Positions 7,783 through 15,376 of a stretch of DNA of 36,309 nt are shown here, piece by piece. Location of the stretch: the NCBI GenBank assembly GCA_026994745.1, contig JALWPZ010000254.1, forward strand, positions 1 through 36,309. The letters run 5' to 3'. The notes below the pieces were generated by a model, which was given only the letters and a program-made list of their open reading frames with translations, made no database searches and had not been told where the DNA came from. The translations under genes were made by a program, and so were the position numbers. This DNA comes from Campylobacteraceae bacterium (GTDB lineage Bacteria > Campylobacterota > Campylobacteria > Campylobacterales > Sulfurovaceae). Each line of letters opens with the position of its first letter. Positions within the stretch are counted from its first letter, which is position 1.

Positions 7783-8949
7783 GTGTTCACCGCCCTTTAC
7801 ACCGTACTGACGGCGATCGTCTATCTGGTCGTCCTTCCGTTCTTTCCTGTTCTCGCATTCCGTACCAAATATCGACACTCCATCCCGGCCCGGTTCTGGC
7901 TCTGGAAGAACCCTCCTCTCCGGGAGGATGGGGTCTGGTTCCATCTCTGCAGTTTCGGGGAGGCCCGGGCGGTCGCTCCACTGGTGCAGCGTTTCGAACC
8001 GGAGCTGCGACGCCTGAGCACCACGACCCAGACCGGGAAAACGGTGATCGAGGAGCTGGCGTCGGAGCAGAACCGATATCTGCCTTTCGAGCCGCTGCTT
8101 TGGGGATGGGTGCGCCCCCAGAAGGTCCTGGTGGTGATGGAGGCGGAGCTCTGGTATCTGCTCTTCGATCTGGCCAAGCGGCGTGGGGCCAGGACCTTTC
8201 TGATCAATGCCCGGATCAGCGACCGCTCCTGGGACTCCTACCGACGTTTCGCCTGGTTCTATCGGCGGATCTTCTCCCGGATCGACCGGGTCTTCGCCCA
8301 GAGCGAGAAGGACCGGGAGCGCCTGGAACTTCTGGGGGCACGCAATGTGGAGGTGCTGGGGAATCTGAAGCTCGCTTCGATCCCTGGGGCGGGCCGAAGG
8401 CTTCCCAAGCCGCGGGGGCTGTTGGTCTGCGCCGCCAGTACCCATGAGGGAGAAGAGGGGGCGGTCCTGGAGGCCTTCCGGGCGCTCAAAGAGTTCCACC
8501 CCGAAGCGAAGTTGGTTCTGGTCCCCCGTCATCCCGAGCGCTTCGATCGTGTCGATCGGTTGATGCGCTCCTTTGCCAAACTCCAGGGATGGAGCGAAAG
8601 GCGTTTCAGCGAGGCGGAGAACTTCGAGAGCGATCTGACCCTGATGGACCGGATGGGAGAGTTGGTCAACTGTTACGCCATCAGCGATCTGGTGGTCCTG
8701 GGAGGCGCCTTCGAGCCTATCGGGGGCCACAACGCGGCGGAAGCGGCGCAGTTCGGGGTCCCGATCATCAGTGGCCCGCACTTTTTCAATCAGAAGGAGC
8801 TCTTCGAAGGGATCGAGGGGATCCGCATCGCCTCGAAAGAGGAGCTGCCTGGGATCCTACGCTATCCCAAACTCCTGGAGCCTACGAAACTCAAGGTCCG
8901 CGGCGACGCTCTGGATCGGATCGAAAAGGAGATCCGGGATGTTCTATGA
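7783..8949 (+). CDS. waaA: 3-deoxy-D-manno-octulosonic acid transferase
   Basis: Kdo transferase (388 residues) attaches Kdo from CMP-Kdo to lipid A precursor at the inner membrane. The protein opens with an N-terminal hydrophobic anchor (LYTVLTAIVYLVVLPFFPVL), has the glycosyltransferase-30 motif WFHLCSFGEARA (catalytic Glu) and ends with the GT-B donor-site region YAISDLVVLGGAFEPIGGHNAAEAAQFGVPII. GTG at 7783 is taken as the start because it begins the membrane anchor right after the upstream stop and the frame upstream is out-of-frame zinc-ribbon code. The donor CMP-Kdo is made by KdsB, encoded at 33.3-34.1 kb. Confidence 0.94.
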   Translation: MFTALYTVLTAIVYLVVLPFFPVLAFRTKYRHSIPARFWLWKNPPLREDGVWFHLCSFGEARAVAPLVQRFEPELRRLSTTTQTGKTVIEELASEQNRYLPFEPLLWGWVRPQKVLVVMEAELWYLLFDLAKRRGARTFLINARISDRSWDSYRRFAWFYRRIFSRIDRVFAQSEKDRERLELLGARNVEVLGNLKLASIPGAGRRLPKPRGLLVCAASTHEGEEGAVLEAFRALKEFHPEAKLVLVPRHPERFDRVDRLMRSFAKLQGWSERRFSEAENFESDLTLMDRMGELVNCYAISDLVVLGGAFEPIGGHNAAEAAQFGVPIISGPHFFNQKELFEGIEGIRIASKEELPGILRYPKLLEPTKLKVRGDALDRIEKEIRDVL

Positions 8950-9235
8950 ACAGGTGGGAGAGAAGGTGCGCATCCGGATCAAGGCCCAGCCGGGAGCGAG
9001 CCGGAGCGAGTTCGCCGGACTCTACGGCGAAGATGCCCTGAAGGTCCGTATCGCCGCGGCGGCGGTGGAGGGCGCCGCCAACAAGGAGTTGGTCAAATTC
9101 CTCTCCAAAGCCTTCAAGGTCCCCAAGAGCGAGATCCGTTTCAAGAGTGGAGAGACGGCGAAGATCAAGATTCTGGAGTTCCCATATACCGAGAAATTCT
9201 CTGAATTTATTCAGAAACTAGAAACGAGTAACTAG
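8939..9235 (+). CDS. DUF167 / YggU family protein
   Basis: A 98-residue protein of the DUF167 (YggU) family, a small alpha/beta fold of unknown function. The typical RIRIKAQPGASRSEFAGLYGEDALKVRIAAAAVEGAANKELVKFLSKAF and SGETAKIKIL are all present. The ATG at 8939 overlaps the end of waaA by 11 bases. The last residues LETSN and the stop are encoded by heptamer-repeat sequence (ACTAGAA, ACGAGTA, ACTAGAA), as with glyQ. Confidence 0.88.
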   Translation: MFYEQVGEKVRIRIKAQPGASRSEFAGLYGEDALKVRIAAAAVEGAANKELVKFLSKAFKVPKSEIRFKSGETAKIKILEFPYTEKFSEFIQKLETSN

Positions 9236-9298
9236 AAATTGTGGTGCGTTACCTTGCAACGCAGATGTACTTGACACTTAGCACATAGCACTTAACAC
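9217..9298. repeat. Composite heptamer-repeat / hairpin element 3
   Basis: Units ACTAGAA, ACGAGTA and ACTAGAA (9217-9237) overlap the DUF167 stop codon. They are followed by GGTGCGTTACCTTGCAACGC (9243-9262), nearly identical to the hairpin in element 2 but with one mismatch in the stem. Then come four units TTGACAC, TTAGCAC, ATAGCAC and TTAACAC (9271-9298). A small CTGAAT-tt-ATTCAG hairpin precedes it at 9201-9214. Confidence 0.75.
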
Positions 9299-9314
9299 GA
9301 TCCGAAGGATATCC

Positions 9315-10046
9315 ATGGAAAAAGCGTACAAGCTCCTGGCGGAGCAGAGAGAGATCTCCAACAAGAAGGCCAAGGAGCTCATCGACCGGGGCCTGGTCTA
9401 TGTGGGGGACCAGAAGGTGAAGATCGCCCGTGCGGAGATGCCGGAGGATACCAAATTCCGCATCGAGGAGCCCGCGGACGTGCGGATCCTCTATCAGGAC
9501 GAGGAGGTGGTGGCGGTGGACAAGCCCGCCTTCATCGACAGTTACGAGATCGAAGAGGCGATCGAGGGGGCGACACTGCTCCACCGCCTGGACCGGGAGA
9601 CCAGCGGGGTCCTGCTCCTGGCCCGGGACGAAGCCTTCGCCAAAAAAGCGATCGAAGCCTTTCGGCAGCGGAGGGTGCACAAAGAGTATGTCGCCTGGGT
9701 GGAGGGGGTCGTGGTCGAACCCTTCGAAGTGGATCTGCCGATCCACACGATCAAGAAAGGCAGGGCCTTCTCCCGCATCGACAAGAAGCGCGGCAAAGCG
9801 GCCCTGACCCGGGTCTGGCCCGATGAGGTGCAGGGAAAGAAATCCAAGGTCCGCATCGAGATCGAGACCGGCCGCACCCATCAGATCCGGGTGCACCTGG
9901 CCCATGTGGGGCACCCCATCGTCGGAGACGAATTCTACGGCAGCCCCACCCAGGCGAAACGGCCGCTGCTCCACGCCAAGAAGATCACGCTGCTGGGACG
10001 GAGCTACGAGGCGCCGGAACCGAAGGATATTCAGCGGTACAAGTGA
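9315..10046 (+). CDS. RluA-family pseudouridine synthase
   Basis: A 243-residue RNA pseudouridine synthase that isomerises specific uridines in rRNA or tRNA. The first 55 residues look like an S4-type RNA-binding domain (KKAKELIDRGLVYVGDQKV). The catalytic motif is HRLDRETSG with Asp93, and downstream are EYVAWVEG, IETGRTHQIRVHLAHVGHPIVGDEFYG and LLHAKKI, all diagnostic of the RluA class. The stretch VAVDKPAFIDSYEIEEA is short compared with the usual KPAGLLVHP segment. The target base cannot be assigned from sequence. An AAGGATATCC ribosome site precedes the ATG. Position next to waaA fits HP0956. Confidence 0.9.
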   Translation: MEKAYKLLAEQREISNKKAKELIDRGLVYVGDQKVKIARAEMPEDTKFRIEEPADVRILYQDEEVVAVDKPAFIDSYEIEEAIEGATLLHRLDRETSGVLLLARDEAFAKKAIEAFRQRRVHKEYVAWVEGVVVEPFEVDLPIHTIKKGRAFSRIDKKRGKAALTRVWPDEVQGKKSKVRIEIETGRTHQIRVHLAHVGHPIVGDEFYGSPTQAKRPLLHAKKITLLGRSYEAPEPKDIQRYK

Positions 10047-10111
10047 CGACGCCTGTCCGATTTCGGATCTCCGTAGGATGGGTCTCGGATTGTGAACCTG
10101 GTTGCCGATAA

Positions 10112-10141
10112 GCTTTTCAAGCACTCGACACTCGGCACTCT
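10112..10141. repeat. Short heptamer tract, element 4
   Basis: Half of the GCTTTTC hairpin stem (10112-10118) is followed by three tandem 7-base units GCACTCG, ACACTCG and GCACTCT (10121-10141). It resembles one end of elements 1-3 and lies in the spacer before ffh. Confidence 0.55.
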
Positions 10142-10154
10142 GGTCAAAATTGGG

Positions 10155-10160
10155 TAGAAT
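10155..10160 (+). promoter_or_regulatory. Possible -10 box of ffh
   Basis: TAGAAT lies 35 bases before the ffh ATG. The ribosome site is AAAGGG at 10183-10188. No clear -35 was seen, and the heptamer tract occupies that region. Confidence 0.35.
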
Positions 10161-10195
10161 TTCCAAAATTTCTCTGAGAGAGAAAGGGTAGTTTT

Positions 10196-11554
10196 ATGTT
10201 CGATACACTCACCGACAGTTTCAAGAACGCGATCGGAAAGATCCGTTTCCATGACGACGAAAAGGCGCTGAAAAAAGCGCTGACGGAGCTGAAGAAGTCT
10301 CTGCTCAAAGCCGATGTGCACCATAAGGTGGTCAAGGATTTGATCGGCACCGTGGAGAAGGAGACCAAGGCGGCGGGGATCGGCAAGGACAATTTCCTGG
10401 CGGCGCTGCAGAACGAGCTGGTCCGGATCCTTACTGCCAAGGGGAATCAGGGCTTCGTATTCGCCTCCCGTCCTCCCACGGTGGTGTTGATGACCGGTCT
10501 GCAGGGATCGGGAAAGACCACCACCACCGGAAAACTGGCCTATATGCTCAAAGAGCAGAAGAAAAAGAAGGTCCTCATCGCCGCGGCGGATCTGCAGCGC
10601 CTGGCGGCAGTGGAGCAGCTGCGCCAGATCGCCGAGCTAATCGGGGTGGACCTGGTGGCCGACGAGAACGCCACCCCCGACGAGGTGGTCCGGCGGGCGC
10701 TGAAAAAAGCCAAGGACGAACTCTACGACGTGGTCCTGATCGATACCGCCGGGCGCCTGGCCATCGACGAGGAGTTGATGGGGGAGCTGGAACGGATTCG
10801 AAACCTGGCCCAACCCGATGAAATCTTCTACGTCGCCGACGCCATGACGGGGATGGATGCGGTGCGCACCGCCCAGACCTTCAAAGAGAAGATCGGGATC
10901 ACCGGGGTGATCCTGAGCAAGTTCGACGCCGATAGCAAAGGGGGTGTGGCTCTCGGCATCGCCCATCAGGTGGGAGTGCCCCTGCGCTTCATCGGTAGCG
11001 GGGAGAAGATGCCCGACCTGGAGCCCTTCATTCCCGAGCGGATCACCGGACGTCTGATGGGGGCCGGGGACATCGAGGGGTTGGCGGAGAAGACCGCCGC
11101 CGTCATCGACGAGAAGAGCGCCAAGCGGGTGACCCAGAAGATCAAGAAGGGGCAGTTCAACTTCAACGATTTCTTGGAGCAGATGGAGCAGATGAAGAAG
11201 CTGGGCTCCATGAAATCGATCCTGGGGATGATCCCGGGCATGGGCAATATGGCCAAGCAGCTGGGCGACCTGGACCTGGAGAACTCCGAAGAGGTCAAGC
11301 ACATCAAGGCGATGATCAGCTCCATGACCCCCAAGGAGCGGGAAAACCCGGATCTGCTCAACAACAGCCGAAAGCGACGTATCGCCGCCGGGGCGGGCCT
11401 GAACCAGGTGGAGGTCAACCGGGTGCTCAAGCAGTTCAAGAACGCCGCCAAGATGGCCAAGAAGCTCTCGGGCAAAGGGGGAATGAAGCAGATGCAGCAG
11501 ATGATGCAGCAGATGCAGGGCGGTGGCGGTGGTTTTCCGGGAATCCCCAGATAG
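10196..11554 (+). CDS. ffh: Signal recognition particle protein Ffh
   Basis: The SRP54 homologue (452 residues) is a GTPase that binds signal sequences and, with 4.5S RNA and FtsY, targets membrane proteins. An N-terminal helical domain (1-90) is followed by the G domain: P-loop GLQGSGKTTTTGK (101-113), DTAGR (183-187), and SKFDADSKGG in place of the usual TKxDGDARGG. The M domain has the Met-rich RNA- and signal-binding helices (EQMEQMKKLGSMKSILGMIPGMG and the KQMQQMMQQMQ tail). The G2 region reads ADLQRLAAVEQL where DxxRPAA is usual, a conservative deviation that probably reflects lineage rather than loss of function. Confidence 0.97.
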   Translation: MFDTLTDSFKNAIGKIRFHDDEKALKKALTELKKSLLKADVHHKVVKDLIGTVEKETKAAGIGKDNFLAALQNELVRILTAKGNQGFVFASRPPTVVLMTGLQGSGKTTTTGKLAYMLKEQKKKKVLIAAADLQRLAAVEQLRQIAELIGVDLVADENATPDEVVRRALKKAKDELYDVVLIDTAGRLAIDEELMGELERIRNLAQPDEIFYVADAMTGMDAVRTAQTFKEKIGITGVILSKFDADSKGGVALGIAHQVGVPLRFIGSGEKMPDLEPFIPERITGRLMGAGDIEGLAEKTAAVIDEKSAKRVTQKIKKGQFNFNDFLEQMEQMKKLGSMKSILGMIPGMGNMAKQLGDLDLENSEEVKHIKAMISSMTPKERENPDLLNNSRKRRIAAGAGLNQVEVNRVLKQFKNAAKMAKKLSGKGGMKQMQQMMQQMQGGGGGFPGIPR

Positions 11555-11580
11555 TCTCAAACCCGTAAGCGAAACTGCGC

Positions 11581-11586
11581 TATAAT
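11581..11586 (+). promoter_or_regulatory. -10 box of atpB
   Basis: TATAAT is 34 bases before the atpB start codon, in the spacer after ffh. No good -35 was seen. Confidence 0.5.
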
Positions 11587-11620
11587 CGCGGCAGAATCTA
11601 TTCATTAGCAGGGAGCATAC

Positions 11621-12343
11621 ATGGAAGGTGTATTTACCTTTATCGGTACGATCACGGGGCACGGTGTGGGGATGGTGGTGGGCCATCTGCTGCTGGCGAC
11701 CTTCATCATCATGTGGCTGGCCTTCAAGGCCACGAGCAATCTGAAAGCGGTTCCCACGGGGACGCAGAACGTCATGGAAGCCTATCTCGGCGGCGTCATC
11801 GCCATGGGTCGTGACGTCATCGGTGAGGATCTGGCCCGGAAGTACCTGCCGCTGGTGGCCAGCATCGGACTTTTCGTCTTCATCAACAACCTTTTGGGGA
11901 TCGTCCCCGGCTTCGAGTCCCCCACCAACAATATCAACGTCACCCTTCCCCTGGCCCTTGTGGTCTTTTTCTACTACAACTACGAGGGGATCAAAAAGCA
12001 GGGGGTGGTTCACTACTTCGCCCACTTCGCCGGTCCGGTGAAGGCGCTGGCACCTCTGATGTTCCCCATCGAGATCGTCTCTCATCTCTCCCGGATCATC
12101 TCCCTCTCTTTCCGGCTTTTCGGAAACATCAAGGGGGACGACCTCTTCCTCTGGGTTCTGTTGATGCTGGTCCCCTGGCTGGTGCCTCTGCCCGGCTTTC
12201 TGCTGCTCACCTTCTCGGCCCTGCTGCAGACCTTCGTCTTCATGATCCTCACCTACGTCTACCTGGCCGGTGCCGTGGCCCTGGAGGAGGAACACCCCGA
12301 AAAAGCTCCGGACCCTGTCGCCGACACTCTGGGCGCCGTCTAA
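11621..12343 (+). CDS. atpB: F-type ATP synthase subunit a
   Basis: Subunit a of the F0 sector (240 residues) forms the proton half-channels against the c-ring in the inner membrane. Several hydrophobic helices are visible. The essential arginine is Arg165 in [16 protein letters not shown], the equivalent of E. coli aArg210, and the [22 protein letters not shown] region is typical. The gene stands apart from the remaining ATP synthase genes, as in Helicobacter and Campylobacter. A proper ribosome site GCAGGGAG precedes the ATG. Confidence 0.97.
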   Translation: MEGVFTFIGTITGHGVGMVVGHLLLATFIIMWLAFKATSNLKAVPTGTQNVMEAYLGGVIAMGRDVIGEDLARKYLPLVASIGLFVFINNLLGIVPGFESPTNNINVTLPLALVVFFYYNYEGIKKQGVVHYFAHFAGPVKALAPLMFPIEIVSHLSRIISLSFRLFGNIKGDDLFLWVLLMLVPWLVPLPGFLLLTFSALLQTFVFMILTYVYLAGAVALEEEHPEKAPDPVADTLGAV

Positions 12344-12361
12344 GTCCTCTTCCTCTGGCCC

Positions 12362-12646
12362 ATGCGCCTTCAATCCCGCACTCTCTCTTTTCTCATCAAT
12401 TTTCTGCTCGGGGTCGCCTGGGCTCTGGCCCTGATCGGTATCCTATCCTCGATCTTTACCTACGCATCTTTCGGAATTCTCTCCATGGCGGTCCACGCCC
12501 TGGTCTGGGCGACACCGGGCCTGCTCTTCGTTCTGCTTTTGGAGTATATCCTGGCCGGCTTCCAGCGAAACGAAGAGCTTCGGAAACAGAGTCGGCTTCT
12601 CGAGGAGTTGCTGGAATCGGTCAAAGAGAAATCCCAAGAGCAATGA
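12362..12646 (+). CDS. Small two-helix membrane protein, unknown
   Basis: A 94-residue protein with two hydrophobic segments (about 9-35 and 38-64) and a charged C-terminal helix (RNEELRKQSRLLEELLESVKEK) likely to form a coiled coil in the cytoplasm. I do not recognise a family. It begins 18 bases after atpB and overlaps the next gene by four bases (ATGA), so it is probably co-transcribed with both. The hydrophobic pattern, clean frame and overlaps support it being real. Confidence 0.75.
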   Translation: MRLQSRTLSFLINFLLGVAWALALIGILSSIFTYASFGILSMAVHALVWATPGLLFVLLLEYILAGFQRNEELRKQSRLLEELLESVKEKSQEQ

Positions 12647-13188
12647 TCCGTTACGCGATCAGCGATCCCTCCATTCTCCGTTTCGAATCACTGGAGGAGG
12701 ATCTGAGGCGCTTCTTCCAAAAGGGGGCGACGATGATCCTCTATCGGGACAAAAGCAATCCGTTCTACGAAAAGAATGCCGGTCGATTCCTGGAGGCGAT
12801 TCGGAGAGTGGCTCCCTCGGTGAAAGCTCTTCTGCATGGGGATCCGAAACTCGCCGCCGGTTTGGGTGCCAATGGTGTGCATCTGCCCTCCTCCCGGATC
12901 GAGGAGGTTTCGGAGGCACGTTCCCTGGGGCTCTATACGATCGCCAGTGCCCACAATCTGCAGGAGGCTCTACGGGCCCAGGAATTGGGCGCCGATGGGG
13001 TGACTCTCAGCCCCCTCTTTCCCTCTCCAGGAAAAGGGAAAGCGTTGGGGGTCGAGAGGTTCGCGCAAATGGTGGAATCGCTGGAGATCCCCGTGATCGC
13101 TCTGGGCGGAATCACGGATGAACAGAGGATCGATCGGGCGATGAACGTCGGAGCGGCAGGTTTCGCTTCCATCCGCTACTTCGCCTGA
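12643..13188 (+). CDS. ThiE/TenI-like thiamine phosphate synthase family protein
   Basis: A 181-residue TIM-barrel protein of the ThiE/TenI family. ThiE joins HMP-PP and thiazole phosphate to thiamine phosphate, while TenI is a related aminotransferring or thiazole tautomerase-like protein. Family blocks are LAAGLGANGVHLPSSR, TIASAHNLQEALRAQELGADGVTLSPLFPSPGKGKALG and IPVIALGGI. It is shorter than standard ThiE (about 210 residues), and the usual QLR-K-x(R/K) opening is reduced to ILYRDK, so it may be the TenI-like paralogue rather than the true synthase. No other thi genes are nearby. Confidence 0.75.
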   Translation: MIRYAISDPSILRFESLEEDLRRFFQKGATMILYRDKSNPFYEKNAGRFLEAIRRVAPSVKALLHGDPKLAAGLGANGVHLPSSRIEEVSEARSLGLYTIASAHNLQEALRAQELGADGVTLSPLFPSPGKGKALGVERFAQMVESLEIPVIALGGITDEQRIDRAMNVGAAGFASIRYFA

Positions 13189-13194
13189 ACCGCC

Positions 13195-13232
13195 CTTCCC
13201 GGAGTCGACTCGTTCCGTCAGGATTCGGGAAG
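13195..13232. terminator. Inverted repeat between convergent genes
   Basis: Arms CTTCCCG (13195-13201) and CGGGAAG (13226-13232) enclose a further GAGTCGACTC palindrome. They sit between the ends of the ThiE-like gene (plus) and the GGDEF-EAL gene (minus), where a two-way terminator is expected. There is no T run. Confidence 0.4.
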
Positions 13233-13237
13233 ACGCT

Positions 13238-15376
13238 TCATCGGTCTCCTCTCCGGGGGATCTGGAAAAGTTCGGTCTGCAGAGTTCGGGAGGGTTTGCC
13301 GATGTAGTACCCCTGAAGATAGTCGAAGCCCATGGTGGAGACCTTGTCGTAGACCGATTTGGAGTGGACGAATTCGGCGACGGTTTCCCATCCGGCGTGT
13401 TTGGCGAATTCGAGGATGGTCTGGACGATGAGCTCGGAGTGCCGATCGTGATCGATACGGCGGATCAGGCTGCCGTCGACCTTGATCATATCGATGTCGA
13501 GCTGGAGGATTTTTTCGAAATTGGAGTAGCCGCTGCCGAAGTCGTCGATGGCGATCCGGCAGCCGTAACGTTTGGCGATCCGGATGAATTCGGCGGTGCT
13601 TTCGTAGTCCCGGATCTCCTCGCTCTCCAGGATCTCGAAGATGAGACGGTTTCCCAACTGTCGGTACCGATGCAGCAGTTGGATGATCCGCTCCCGATCC
13701 TCCTTGTCGGAGACGTCGGCGGCGGTGATGTTGACGCTGAAGTCGAAGGGATGGCGCTGAGCCATCTCCAGGGTCTGTTCCAGGATCTTGAGGGTGATTT
13801 CGCCGCTGAGCTTCGCCTCGGTGGCGGCCCGGATGAATCCATAGGGTTGGAGGATATGTCGACCCTCGTCCAATTCGATGCGGGCGAGGGCTTCGTATCG
13901 TGTGATCTGCCGGTTGGAGAGTTGGCAGATGGGTTGGAAGTAGGGGACCAGGCTCTCGTTGACGATCGCTTTGCGAATGCTGCGAATCGCCTGGATGTTC
14001 TGGGCGATCTCTTCGCGCTTGTCCATGTCGGGAGTGTAGAGAGCGTAGCGCTTTCGAGGAGAGCTCTTGGCACTTTTAAGGGCCATGTCGGCGGTTTCGA
14101 AGAGCCAGTTCTTCCGGTCGCTGGCTCCGAGGGCGAAACTCAGATCGATGGTGAGTTCTTCTACCACCACCTGGCACTCCTCCAAGCTCTCATGGAAGTT
14201 GTGGAGTAGCGTCGTAAGTTGCAGGGAACAGTTGGTCCGTTCGAAGAGGATCCCGAAATCGTCTCCTCCCATGCGATAGAGCGTTGCCTGCAGGGATGGG
14301 GGAGTGATCCTCTCGAGGATCTTCGCGACCCCCTGGAGCACCCCATCTCCAACACGGGTACCGTAGAACTCATTGATATGTTTGAAGCGGTCGATGTTGA
14401 CCAGGATCAGTACCGGATCGCTCATGGTCACCTTTTCCCTTCGGTAGGCGATCCGATTGCCCAAGCCGGTGAGCTGGTCGGTGATCAAGGTACGTTCCAA
14501 CTCCTCCTGTACCTGACGAAGCCGACGGTTTTCCCGATCGATTCTCAGCAGGAAATAGGCGACGACCACCAGGGATGTCAGATAGAGTAGAAGGATGATC
14601 GTACTGATGCGATTGACGGTCTTGAACTGGGCTTGGTCCTCTTTCTGAAAGACGGAGATTATCTCCGCGGATTCCTGAAGAAGCCGATCGCCGATCAAGC
14701 GGTCGAGCGACTGGAGATAGGGTCTGAAATTCCGAATGAATTGCCAAAGATGTTCCCGGAAGGTGGAAAGCAACCGTTTTCTGGCGCCTTCGTAGTTTTG
14801 GATTTCACGGGAGAGTCGAAGAGTATTGCTCTTGAGATCCTCGAGAAAATCGGTATCCTGGGCATTTTTGGCCAGAAAGATCGATGCGTTGATCCTGGAG
14901 AGGAGCAACAGCGTCTCTTTCTCCCGGGGAGTGCCGGCGTCGAAGAGCGAGAAGGCACGCAGCTGGAGTGTCGGGAGGTAGATGATACTGTTTTTCAGGG
15001 AGGAGTTCAGGGACAGGTATCTCTCCAGCTCTTTGGTGTAGTCTCGAAAATCCTTTTGGAAGCTCTCCAGCCTCTTTTGACTCGCAGAGTGCGCCTCATC
15101 TTGAAAGTGGGGGTTGCTTTCGATACGATCCAGTCGACTCTGGATTCTCCGTACAAAGCGGTGAAGATTGTCGTAACTGTAGTAGAGGAAGGACGCGTTA
15201 CGCAGCAAATCTCCCTTCAGGGCGTAGAGGTCGGTTTGCAGGGACTGGAGTTCGCTTCGGATCCGGAGATTCTCCCGGTAGTATCTCTTGAGATAATAGT
15301 CGCTGTAGAGATAGAGTCCGATTCCGGTGGAGGCCGCCAATAGGATCAGAAGCAGTCTGGAGAGAACTCTTTTCAA
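13238..15376 (-). CDS. Membrane GGDEF-EAL cyclic di-GMP protein
   Basis: A 712-residue sensor for making and/or breaking c-di-GMP. Transmembrane helix 1 (about 7-25) and helix 2 (about 256-277) bound a mostly helical periplasmic domain of about 230 residues. A GGDEF domain follows with NIDRFKHINEFYGTRVGD and the active-site loop RMGGDDFGI (GGDDF at 370-374). No RxxD inhibitory site precedes it. The EAL domain has YEALARI (495-497), NITAADVSD, LESEE, IDDFGSGYSNF and VDGSLI, so the phosphodiesterase residues look intact. The start is TTG at 15376, overlapping the peroxidase stop as TTGA, with a GAGGGGAAG ribosome site. Translational coupling ties it to the periplasmic peroxidase gene. Whether both catalytic domains are active needs assay. 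Confidence 0.92.
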   Translation of the reverse strand: MKRVLSRLLLILLAASTGIGLYLYSDYYLKRYYRENLRIRSELQSLQTDLYALKGDLLRNASFLYYSYDNLHRFVRRIQSRLDRIESNPHFQDEAHSASQKRLESFQKDFRDYTKELERYLSLNSSLKNSIIYLPTLQLRAFSLFDAGTPREKETLLLLSRINASIFLAKNAQDTDFLEDLKSNTLRLSREIQNYEGARKRLLSTFREHLWQFIRNFRPYLQSLDRLIGDRLLQESAEIISVFQKEDQAQFKTVNRISTIILLLYLTSLVVVAYFLLRIDRENRRLRQVQEELERTLITDQLTGLGNRIAYRREKVTMSDPVLILVNIDRFKHINEFYGTRVGDGVLQGVAKILERITPPSLQATLYRMGGDDFGILFERTNCSLQLTTLLHNFHESLEECQVVVEELTIDLSFALGASDRKNWLFETADMALKSAKSSPRKRYALYTPDMDKREEIAQNIQAIRSIRKAIVNESLVPYFQPICQLSNRQITRYEALARIELDEGRHILQPYGFIRAATEAKLSGEITLKILEQTLEMAQRHPFDFSVNITAADVSDKEDRERIIQLLHRYRQLGNRLIFEILESEEIRDYESTAEFIRIAKRYGCRIAIDDFGSGYSNFEKILQLDIDMIKVDGSLIRRIDHDRHSELIVQTILEFAKHAGWETVAEFVHSKSVYDKVSTMGFDYLQGYYIGKPSRTLQTELFQIPRRGDR

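Noticed and set aside
10637-12373. 578-codon minus-strand open frame opposite ffh and atpB
   Set aside because: It spans two unmistakable plus-strand genes and their spacer, and its translation is a His/Asp/Gly-rich antisense product of GC-rich code.
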